This document shows, piece by piece, positions 1 through 6,019 of a stretch of DNA of 8,474 bases; position 1 is the stretch's first letter, and every line of letters starts with the position of its first letter. This stretch comes from Actinomycetales bacterium (GTDB taxonomy: Bacteria > Actinomycetota > Actinomycetes > Actinomycetales > Actinomycetaceae). Below the pieces are notes generated by a model. That model made no database searches and was not told the origin of the DNA. It saw only the letters and a list, made by a program, of their open reading frames with translations. The translations under genes and the position numbers were made by a program. Where the stretch lies: assembly GCA_012513625.1 (NCBI GenBank), contig JAAZBW010000520.1, positions 1-8,474 on the forward strand, given 5' to 3'.

Positions 1-275
1 AACGTGCCGAGGAGGAAGGCGACGAGGAGGCAGCCGAGATGCTCACCACGGACGGCAGGATCCTCGAGCTCGAGCCGATGGTGCGGGACTCGATCGTGAC
101 CGAACTGCCGTTCCAACCGCTCTGCCGCCCGGACTGCCCGGGGCTCTGCCCCACCTGCGGGATCCGCATGGAGGACGCTGAGGAGGGCCACTCCCACGAG
201 GTGATCGACCCCCGCTTCGCGGCCCTCGCGAAGCTGTTCGAGGAGGCGGAGGATTCCGCCGAGGGGGACGCGTGA
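1..275 (+). CDS. DUF177/YceD-family protein, 3' end (5' end outside window)
   Basis: The frame is open from base 3 to the TGA at 273-275, giving about 90 C-terminal residues. An acidic stretch comes first, then the family hallmark, a four-cysteine cluster read as LCRPDCPGLCPTCG, likely a metal-binding knuckle, then a PRFAAL segment and an acidic tail. DUF177 (YceD) proteins are linked to 23S rRNA and large-subunit assembly and normally sit upstream of rpmF, the gene for ribosomal protein L32. Here the stop overlaps the next start as GTGA, so rnc follows directly and no L32 gene lies between, as I recall is also the case in Mycobacterium. The first ATG in view (39-41) is probably internal, because the acidic coding sequence continues upstream of it. 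Family assignment is firm; the exact role is known only from the family. Confidence 0.88.
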   Translation, partial: RAEEEGDEEAAEMLTTDGRILELEPMVRDSIVTELPFQPLCRPDCPGLCPTCGIRMEDAEEGHSHEVIDPRFAALAKLFEEAEDSAEGDA

Positions 276-295
276 GGTCCCGGCCCTCGGCGGGG
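254..295 (+). promoter_or_regulatory. Stem-loop enclosing the rnc start codon and ribosome binding site
   Basis: In the plus-strand RNA, 256-264 pairs with 285-293 (nine Watson-Crick pairs), then 265-269 pairs with 277-281 (five pairs). A three-base bulge lies at 282-284, and two G-U pairs (255/294, 254/295) could extend the base. The seven-base loop at 270-276 holds the GTGA stop/start overlap. The purine-rich ribosome binding site GAGGGGG (261-267) lies inside the stem, so folding should block rnc initiation unless ribosomes finishing the upstream gene open it. RNase III genes are known to be autoregulated by cleavage of their own transcripts in E. coli and, as I recall, in Streptomyces. 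Pairing is seen directly; the regulatory role is inferred, and GC-rich coding DNA forms such stems easily. Confidence 0.45.
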
Positions 296-997
296 GCCGC
301 GCTCACGGACACCCGCGCCCTCATCCGGCGTCTCGGCGTGGAGCTCGATCCGGCTCTCCTCACCCTCGCGCTGACCCACCGCTCCTACGCCCACGAATCG
401 GGGGGCATCCCCACGAACGAGCGCCTCGAGTTCCTCGGCGATTCGGTGCTCGGGCTTGTGGTGACGGAGCACCTGTTCCGCCGCCACCCGGATGTGCCGG
501 AGGGGGATCTCGCCAAGATGCGCTCGGCCACGGTCTCCCAGCGGGCGCTCGCGTCCGTGGCCCGCGACCTGGGCCTCGGTGACCACATCCTGCTCGGCCG
601 CGGTGAGGTGGTCACGGGTGGTGCGGACAAGGATTCCATCCTCTCGGACACGCTCGAGGCGATCATCGGCGCCATCTTCCTGCGCCTCGGACTCGAGGGC
701 GCTCGCGGCGTGGTGGAGAAGCTCGCCGCCCCCCTGCTCTCGGATGCCCGCCGGCTGGGCGCCTCGCTGGACTGGAAGACCTCCCTCCAGGAGCTCGCCA
801 CCCTCCACTCCCTCCCCGCACCGGTGTATGCAGTGGAGAGTTCGGGACCGGACCATGACCGCACGTTTGCGGCCACGGCAACCGTGGGCGAGTTCGTGGG
901 CACCGGGGTCGGCTCGTCCAAGAAGGTGGCCGAGCACGGAGCCGCCGAGCAGGCGTACGACATCGTCAGCACTGCCTTCGCGACCGACGGCGTCTAG
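272..997 (+). CDS. rnc: Ribonuclease III
   Basis: Cytoplasmic Mg-dependent endonuclease that cuts double-stranded RNA, processing rRNA precursors and some mRNAs. The product is 241 residues, normal for the family. The endonuclease domain spans about residues 13-155 and carries the signature ERLEFLGDSVL (50-60). Residues matching E. coli E38, E41, D45, E65, D114 and E117 are present as E50, E53, D57, E77, D126 and E129, so the active site looks complete. The double-stranded RNA-binding domain covers about 167-234 and includes the conserved GSSKKVAEHGAAEQA stretch. The GTG start at 272 overlaps the upstream TGA and has a GAGGGGG ribosome binding site at 261-267, which sits inside a predicted stem-loop. 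The first dozen residues are poorly conserved, but no better start is visible. The mutM gene begins one base after the TAG. Confidence 0.96.
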   Translation: MRSRPSAGAALTDTRALIRRLGVELDPALLTLALTHRSYAHESGGIPTNERLEFLGDSVLGLVVTEHLFRRHPDVPEGDLAKMRSATVSQRALASVARDLGLGDHILLGRGEVVTGGADKDSILSDTLEAIIGAIFLRLGLEGARGVVEKLAAPLLSDARRLGASLDWKTSLQELATLHSLPAPVYAVESSGPDHDRTFAATATVGEFVGTGVGSSKKVAEHGAAEQAYDIVSTAFATDGV

Positions 998-998
998 C

Positions 999-1913
999 GT
1001 GCCGGAGCTCCCCGAGGTCGAGACCATCAGGATCGGCGTGGAGCGGCGCCTCGTGGGTCGCACAGTTGAGGAGATCCTCGTGCACTCCGCCCGCACCACC
1101 CGCCACGAGCCGGATCTGTCCACGTACGCGGAGCTCGCTGGAGGCGAGGTGCGGGAGGTGGCCCGCCGGGGGAAGTTCCTCTGGCTCGTCCTCGAGGGCA
1201 GCACGAGGGCCCTCGTGGTGCACCTCGGCATGTCCGGCCAGCTCCTCCACCTCCGCACCCCGCCGGACCCGCCGCTCCGCCACTCCGCCGCCACCCTTGT
1301 CCTCGACGACGGATCCGTGCTCGCGTTCGTTGACCAGCGCACCTTCGGGTACCTGCGCACCTCCCCCCTCGTCCCGACGTCGGACGGTCACCCGGGCGGC
1401 GCGGGCACCCGCTCCGGCACGGTTCCGGAGGCCGCGGCCCACATCGCCCGCGACCCGCTCGATCCGCACCTCGATGTGGAGGACGCGGCGGCGCGGATGG
1501 CACGGACCAGCTCCGCGATCAAGCGGGTCCTCCTCGATCAGCGATACGTGTCCGGAGTGGGCAACATCTACGCCGATGAGACCCTCTGGGCGGCGCAGCT
1601 GCACCCGGAGGTGCCGGCGAGCTCACTCGCCACCGAGATTCTGGCGCAGGTGATCGCCCGCTCGGCCGAGGTGATGGGCGCCGCCGTGGCGGTGGGCGGC
1701 ACGAGTTTCGATTCCCTCTACGTGGACACGGAGGGGGAGTCCGGCTACTTTGCCCGGGAGCTCCGCGCCTATGGGCGTGCGGGCGCTCCGTGCCGCCGGT
1801 GTGGGACACTCGTACAGAAGCTTGTGGTTGGCGGACGTGCCACGTACATGTGCCCACGGTGTCAGGCTCGTGGCGCGAACCCTGTCGGACGGATGGTGAG
1901 GTTGGAGCGGTGA
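999..1913 (+). CDS. mutM: Formamidopyrimidine-DNA glycosylase (Fpg/MutM)
   Basis: Base-excision repair enzyme that removes 8-oxoguanine and formamidopyrimidines and nicks the abasic site by beta/delta elimination. The product is 304 residues. It begins MPELPEVETI, with the catalytic proline P2 and glutamate E3 exposed once Met is removed. K59 in RRGKFLW matches the conserved catalytic-domain lysine. The helix-two-turn-helix region contains SGVGNIYADE, and SFDSLYVDTEGESGYF follows. The C-terminal zinc finger is C265-x2-C268-x16-C285-x2-C288, with R280 at the conserved zinc-finger arginine. About 16 residues follow the finger. The GTG at 999 is fixed by the required N-terminal Pro-Glu. The frame is open upstream inside rnc, but that part is not coding. 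There is no clear ribosome binding site, so translation probably depends on coupling to rnc one base upstream. Its TGA overlaps the start of the response regulator. Confidence 0.97.
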   Translation: MPELPEVETIRIGVERRLVGRTVEEILVHSARTTRHEPDLSTYAELAGGEVREVARRGKFLWLVLEGSTRALVVHLGMSGQLLHLRTPPDPPLRHSAATLVLDDGSVLAFVDQRTFGYLRTSPLVPTSDGHPGGAGTRSGTVPEAAAHIARDPLDPHLDVEDAAARMARTSSAIKRVLLDQRYVSGVGNIYADETLWAAQLHPEVPASSLATEILAQVIARSAEVMGAAVAVGGTSFDSLYVDTEGESGYFARELRAYGRAGAPCRRCGTLVQKLVVGGRATYMCPRCQARGANPVGRMVRLER

Positions 1914-2560
1914 CCGAAGACAACAAGACACGCGAGATTCGGGTGATGATCGTGGACGACCACGAGATCGTGCGCCGTGGGATCTCGGAGATCGTGGACA
2001 GGGCAGAGGGCCTCGTGGTGGTGGCCGAGGCCGGGACCGTGGCCGAGGCGCTGCGGCGTGCCGAGCTCGTCCGGCCGGAGGTCGTCCTCGTGGACCTCCA
2101 ACTCCCGGATGGTACGGGGATCGACATCATCACCAAGCTGAGGGAGACCGTCCCCACGGCGAGCCCGATCGTCCTCACCTCGTTCGATGACGACGACGCG
2201 CTCTCCGAGGCACTCCATGCGGGAGCCAAGGCCTACCTGCTCAAGACCGTGCGCGGTGCCGAGATCGCGGAGGTGGTGCGCGCCGTTGCCTCCGGCCGGA
2301 CCCTGCTCGATGAGCGCACTGTTACCCGCCGCCGCGCAGACCACGGCGACCCCACGGCGCACCTGACCCCCTCCGAGCGCCGCGTGCTCGACCTCATCGG
2401 CGACGGCATGTCCAACCGGGAGATCGGCGACCGCCTCGGCGTGGCCGAGAAGACGGTGAAGAACCACATCACCTCCCTGCTCGCGAAGATGGGGCTCCAG
2501 CGCCGCACCCAGGCCGCCGCGTGGGTGGCTGGCCAGCGCGCCTCCAGTTGGCGCCAGTAG
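1910..2560 (+). CDS. NarL/LuxR-family response regulator, DevR/DosR-like
   Basis: A 216-residue transcription regulator. The receiver domain (about 10-125) has the acidic pair D16/D17, phospho-acceptor D62 in VDLQLPDG, T90 and K112. These align with DosR D54, T82 and K104 at a constant offset of eight. The LuxR-type helix-turn-helix covers about 150-207. Its recognition helix reads AEKTVKNHI, keeping the Lys, Lys and Asn that I recall as base contacts in DosR, followed by LLAKMGLQRRTQAA, also very close to DosR. The GTG at 1910 overlaps the mutM TGA and has GAGG at 1898-1901, eight bases upstream, so it is translationally coupled to mutM. The matching kinase lies convergently 42 bp away. Phosphorylation by that kinase and control of the cyd operon are inferences. 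Family assignment is firm; DevR orthology is likely but not proven. Confidence 0.93.
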   Translation: MTEDNKTREIRVMIVDDHEIVRRGISEIVDRAEGLVVVAEAGTVAEALRRAELVRPEVVLVDLQLPDGTGIDIITKLRETVPTASPIVLTSFDDDDALSEALHAGAKAYLLKTVRGAEIAEVVRAVASGRTLLDERTVTRRRADHGDPTAHLTPSERRVLDLIGDGMSNREIGDRLGVAEKTVKNHITSLLAKMGLQRRTQAAAWVAGQRASSWRQ

Positions 2561-2581
2561 CGGCACCTCGCACGTTGGCCA

Positions 2582-2602
2582 GCCCGGAGCGGCTCCCCGG
2601 GC
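2582..2602. terminator. GC-rich hairpin in the convergent intergenic gap
   Basis: The 42-bp gap (2561-2602) between the regulator stop and the kinase stop holds an inverted repeat. GCCCGG (2582-2587) pairs with CCGGGC (2597-2602). Alternatively, GCCC-GGAG (2582-2589) pairs with CTCC-GGGC around a CGG loop and a two-base bulge. It could serve both strands. No U tract follows on either side, so this is not a classic intrinsic terminator. Termination here, possibly of the non-canonical kind common in actinobacteria, is an inference from position. Confidence 0.45.
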
Positions 2603-4252
2603 CTAGGTGAGCGGAACCTGCCAGCGGAGCAGGGAGCCGTGGACCTGATCCGAACGCACGAGTGAGAACGTGCCGTGGTGGCGGCGCGCGCGCGCCGCAA
2701 GGTTGTCGAGGCCGGAGCGGCGGGACTGTTCGAGCGGCACACCCACTCCGTCGTCCTCCACCTCCACGAAGACGTGGCCCGTGGGGCCCGAACCATCAAC
2801 CGTGATGCGCACCTGCACGGAGGAGGCGCGCGCGTGGCGGGCGGCGTTCGAGAGTCCCTCGCGCACCACGGCCACCAGGTCGTCCGCGATGTCCGCGTCA
2901 ACGCGGGAGTCCACCGCGTCCAGCAGGGCGGCGTCCTCGGCGTCGTCCTTCACGGCCACACCGTCCACCGTGAGCACGAGGGAGGGGGCGAACCCGAGGG
3001 CGGTCCTCCCGATCGAGGCCTCGCGGCGGAGCCGTTCCACCAGTACCACGGCCTCGTCCAGGTCCCGGAGGGACTGCACGATCGCGCGGATCTGCCGCAC
3101 GGACTCGTCCACCGAGTTGAGCGCCTCCTCCATCACGCAGGCGAGGTCGCCGCGGCCCTCGGAGGTGAGGCGCTGGCGGGCGCCATCGAGCTGCATGCCG
3201 GTGGCGAACAGTTGCTGGATGGCGAGGTCGTGGAGGTCCCGGCCGATCAGTTGGCGCTCACCCAGGAGGTTGGAGAGGTCCTCTGAATGCCGGGCGGCGG
3301 CCAGTTCGAGTGCGAGGGCTGCCTGCACTGCGAGGGCCTCGGCCATGGTGAGGTCGGAGGGTTCGTACTCGGGGCGGCCCAGGTCCCGCAGCAGGATGAT
3401 GACGCCCAGGCCGGCGCCGCGTATCTGCATGGGCGCGTACATGGCGGGCCCGAAGGAGCGGAGCTGGGGCACCCGCATCGGATTCGCGCGGCTGAGGGAG
3501 TCCACAATCACGCCCACGCCCTCGCGGAGCACCGTGAGCGCCCGGCCGTTCGGGGGAAACTCCACCCCGATCAGTTCGTGCGCCCGGATACCCACCGCGA
3601 TCTCGCACGCCCACGTGTCTCCCACGCTGGGAAGCACGATCAGGCAGGTCTCCGATTCGGACACCTCGCGGACCTGCTGGGCGATCATCTGGAGGGCCTC
3701 CTCCTCCTCGGTGCCCTCCAGGAGCGTGGTGGTGATGTGCTGGGAGACCCGCATCCACCGCTCGCGATTGCGGGACTGCGCGTAGATGCGCGCGTTGGCC
3801 ACCGCCACGCCGGCGGCCTTCGCGAGCAGGTCCACGTCCTCCACGTCCTCTGGGGTGAAGCCGCCGTCCTTGTCCGCCAGGTAGAGCCGCCCGAACACCT
3901 GCTCGTTGATGCGCAGCGGCATGCCAAGGAAGGTCCGCATATCCGGGTGTCCCTCCGGCCACCCCCCGAACGACGGGTGCGTGGTCAGGTCCTCCAGGAG
4001 GAGGTGGCCGTCCACCGGGATCGCGCCGAGCACTCCGTGGCCGCGGGGCGGGTGGGGCATCTGGGCCACGGTCTCTGCATCCATGCCGTGGTGCACGAAC
4101 ACCACCGTGTGGCCTGCGTTGTCCAGCACGCCGAGCGCGCTGTAACGGGCTCCGGTGAGGCGCGCCGCAGCGTCCACGAAGTCCTGGAGCACGTCCGGCA
4201 GATCGAGCTGGCTGGTGAGCTCGAGCGCGGCCTTCATCAGCCGGTACTTCAC
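2603..4252 (-). CDS. Two-GAF sensor histidine kinase, DevS/DosS/DosT-like heme sensor
   Basis: A 549-residue cytoplasmic kinase with no membrane segment. Domains: GAF-A about 17-150, GAF-B about 165-318, HisKA_3 dimerisation domain with phospho-acceptor H341 in GRDLHD, and a C-terminal ATPase domain with N469 in the N box, DDGVGVP, SGLDNLAARA and a short lid, ending GSLLRWQVPL as in DosS. In GAF-A, H102 and Y124 fall 22 residues apart in HPDMRTFLG...FGRLYL. This matches the proximal heme ligand H149 and distal Y171 of M. tuberculosis DosS, so b-heme binding and O2/NO/CO or redox sensing are likely. G41 falls where DosT has Gly85 and DosS Glu87. The N terminus lacks roughly 45 residues present in DosS. 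A GTG start fits a strong GGAGG five bases upstream. It directly abuts the cydC stop in the same frame. Binding of heme is inferred, not shown. Confidence 0.92.
   Translation of the reverse strand: MKYRLMKAALELTSQLDLPDVLQDFVDAAARLTGARYSALGVLDNAGHTVVFVHHGMDAETVAQMPHPPRGHGVLGAIPVDGHLLLEDLTTHPSFGGWPEGHPDMRTFLGMPLRINEQVFGRLYLADKDGGFTPEDVEDVDLLAKAAGVAVANARIYAQSRNRERWMRVSQHITTTLLEGTEEEEALQMIAQQVREVSESETCLIVLPSVGDTWACEIAVGIRAHELIGVEFPPNGRALTVLREGVGVIVDSLSRANPMRVPQLRSFGPAMYAPMQIRGAGLGVIILLRDLGRPEYEPSDLTMAEALAVQAALALELAAARHSEDLSNLLGERQLIGRDLHDLAIQQLFATGMQLDGARQRLTSEGRGDLACVMEEALNSVDESVRQIRAIVQSLRDLDEAVVLVERLRREASIGRTALGFAPSLVLTVDGVAVKDDAEDAALLDAVDSRVDADIADDLVAVVREGLSNAARHARASSVQVRITVDGSGPTGHVFVEVEDDGVGVPLEQSRRSGLDNLAARARRHHGTFSLVRSDQVHGSLLRWQVPLT
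2671..2688. repeat. 18-bp perfect palindrome with alternating GC core
   Basis: GCGGCGCGCGCGCGCCGC is its own reverse complement and has a 12-base alternating GC tract (2674-2685). It lies in the 3' end of the kinase gene, where it encodes an Ala/Arg-rich segment (AARARR). Similar shorter GC alternations occur at about 2826-2833 and 8214-8224. Biased codon use for Ala and Arg is a sufficient explanation, but the perfect symmetry is noteworthy and such tracts can adopt Z-DNA. Confidence 0.5.
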
Positions 4253-6019
4253 CTACACCTCCGTTGCGGCTCCACGGTAGTCCTCCGAGCGGGCGAGGAG
4301 CTGGTGGTGGCTCCCGCGGTCCGCCACCAAGGCTATCCCGTCCGGGCCCGCTTCCATGAGGAGGACCTCGTCCGCCTCCGCGAGGGCGCCCAGGTGGTGC
4401 GTGACCACCACGATCCCACGTGGCTTGCTGCCATCGGTGGGGTGTGCGAGCGCGAGCAGGTCGGTCATGAGCGCGTGTGCCGTCTCCGGGTCCAGGTGCT
4501 CGGCGGGCTCGTCCACGAGCAACAGGGGGGCGGGTGAGGCGAGGGCCCGGGCGATCAGGAGACGGCGTCGCTCGCCGCCGGAGACGTTCGAGGCATCCGA
4601 GTCGAGCAGGGTGTGCACGCCCTCTGGCAGGCCACGGAGCCAGCCGGCGAGTCCCGCTCGGTGGAGCAGGTGCCGCGCCTCCTCCTCGGTTACGTCCGCC
4701 CGGGCCACCCGGAGGTTCTCGAGCACGGTGGTGGCGAAGATGTGGGCGTCCTCGGCGGTCATGGTCACGTATCGGGCTGCGTCCTCCCGGCGCGCCTCGG
4801 CCAACGGGTGCCGGTCGAGTGTCACCTCTCCCTCTCGAGGTGGCAGGAGTCCTGCCAGCGTGGAGAGGAGGGTGGTCTTCCCGATGCCGCTGGCCCCCAC
4901 CACGGCCACTGCGCGCCCCGGGGAGACGTCGAGGTCGATCCCGCGGGCCACCGTGGGCCCCTGCGGCCATGCCACGGAGACGCCGCACGCCTCGAGCCGC
5001 GGCGCCGCGTCCGCGGGGAGGTGCGCGTGGCGGGCATCCCCGCCGGAGGCGGAGTCGAGGAGCCCCATGATCCGCTCGGCTGCCCCCGCGGAGCGCACCA
5101 ACTGGGTGGCGGCGGCGGGGAGGTTCGCGGTGGCCTCGAAGGCGGCGAGCGGCGTCAGGACGATCACTGCCAGCTCCACCGCCTCGAGGGTGCCGTTCGT
5201 CAGGGCCGGGATCCCCACCAGGATCGCGCCGAGCGTGGCGAGCGCCATCCCGAGCGTGTCCATCCCGGAGGCGAGCGCGGCCGGTCGCGCCGCATCGGCC
5301 CGGAGGCGGGTGAGTTGCGCCTCCTGGCGGGCGAGCTGCCCGCGCAGTACGTCGAGCCGCCCCCACACGGCCAACTCCGCGCCGCCGGAGACCATGGTGA
5401 GGGCGGTGGCCGCGAGCTCGGAGCGCTCCGCCACCTGGGCGAGTTCTGCGCGCCTGGCCGCCCGCGCGGCGAGGAACGGGCCCGCGGTGAAGGCGAGGAG
5501 GAGGCACGCGGCGAGGATCGCCGCGGACGCGGGGGAGAGCCACGCCATGAACGCCACGGTGCCGAGCGAGACCGCCCCACCCACGAGGACCGGCATGAAG
5601 CCGCGAACCACCACGTCTCCCACCGAGTCCACGTCGGCACCCGTGCGAACGAGCAGGTCACCCCTCCTCAGGCCCGCCACTGCCTCCACGGAGGAGTCGG
5701 CGAGCCGCTGGAAGACCTGTTGGCGGAGCGAGGCCATCCCGGCAAGGGCCACCCCGTGCGAGGTGAGCCGCTCCACGTAGCGCAGGACCGAGCGCGAGAT
5801 ACCGAACAGGCGCACGCCGGTGGAGGCCACCGAGAGGGTGAGCACGTGCGGCATCTGGGAGGCGCGAGCGATCAGCCAGGCTGAGGTGGAGGTGAGCGCC
5901 ACCGAGGCGCCGAGGCCGAGCGAGCCAAGGAGCACGGCGAGCGCAACCCGGCCCCATCGGATGTCGAGGAGCGCCACGGCGCGGCGGAGCGCCCGGCGTT
6001 GCGAGCTGGTCAGCAGCAT
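4253..6019 (-). CDS. cydC: Heterodimeric ABC transporter subunit CydC (cytochrome bd assembly)
   Basis: Half-transporter that pairs with CydD in the inner membrane and is needed for cytochrome bd assembly. It was long described as a thiol (glutathione/cysteine) exporter; recent structural work argues for heme transport. The product is 588 residues. The N-terminal transmembrane domain covers about 1-310, with clear hydrophobic spans near 25-50, 140-175 and 255-295. It contains RYVERLTSH with R84 and H88, matching the E. coli CydC R81/H85 that I recall as heme-contacting. The ATPase domain has Walker A GASGIGKTT (K381), signature VSGGE (479-483), Walker B LLLVDEP (E504) and switch H541. The ATG at 6019 has GAGG seven bases upstream. 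A GTG one codon earlier (6022) is also possible and overlaps the cydD TGA. The stop directly abuts the kinase start. Confidence 0.95.
   Translation of the reverse strand: MLLTSSQRRALRRAVALLDIRWGRVALAVLLGSLGLGASVALTSTSAWLIARASQMPHVLTLSVASTGVRLFGISRSVLRYVERLTSHGVALAGMASLRQQVFQRLADSSVEAVAGLRRGDLLVRTGADVDSVGDVVVRGFMPVLVGGAVSLGTVAFMAWLSPASAAILAACLLLAFTAGPFLAARAARRAELAQVAERSELAATALTMVSGGAELAVWGRLDVLRGQLARQEAQLTRLRADAARPAALASGMDTLGMALATLGAILVGIPALTNGTLEAVELAVIVLTPLAAFEATANLPAAATQLVRSAGAAERIMGLLDSASGGDARHAHLPADAAPRLEACGVSVAWPQGPTVARGIDLDVSPGRAVAVVGASGIGKTTLLSTLAGLLPPREGEVTLDRHPLAEARREDAARYVTMTAEDAHIFATTVLENLRVARADVTEEEARHLLHRAGLAGWLRGLPEGVHTLLDSDASNVSGGERRRLLIARALASPAPLLLVDEPAEHLDPETAHALMTDLLALAHPTDGSKPRGIVVVTHHLGALAEADEVLLMEAGPDGIALVADRGSHHQLLARSEDYRGAATEV
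4256..4262 (-). promoter_or_regulatory. Ribosome binding site that sets the kinase start
   Basis: On the minus strand GGAGGTG (4262 down to 4256) is followed by the cydC TAG (4255-4253) and immediately by GTG (4252-4250). The GGAGG core is five bases from GTG. This selects GTG over the in-frame ATG five codons later. The site lies within the last codons of cydC, so terminating ribosomes are placed to restart on the kinase gene. Confidence 0.7.

Noticed and set aside
841..860. TTCGGGAC, a half-site resembling a DosR box
   Set aside because: Only one half matches, it is deep inside rnc coding sequence, and the matching second half is absent.
492..998. Upstream extension of the mutM frame inside rnc
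   Set aside because: Fpg enzymes need Pro2-Glu3 at the mature N terminus, so the start is the GTG at 999. The upstream sequence is a shadow of rnc.
1790..1909. Upstream extension of the response regulator frame inside mutM
   Set aside because: It lies over the mutM zinc finger in another frame. The receiver domain starts soon after the GTG at 1910, which has a well-spaced GAGG.
3287..4537. Plus-strand open frame antisense to the kinase gene and cydC, rich in His, Val and Glu
   Set aside because: Codon use mirrors the opposite strand, no domain is recognisable, and the kinase and cydC on the other strand explain the region fully.
3258..5543. Long minus-strand open frame across cydC and the kinase gene (761 codons)
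   Set aside because: It is out of frame with both genes and gives a Pro/Arg/Gly-rich sequence with no recognisable domain. This is a typical shadow in high-GC DNA.
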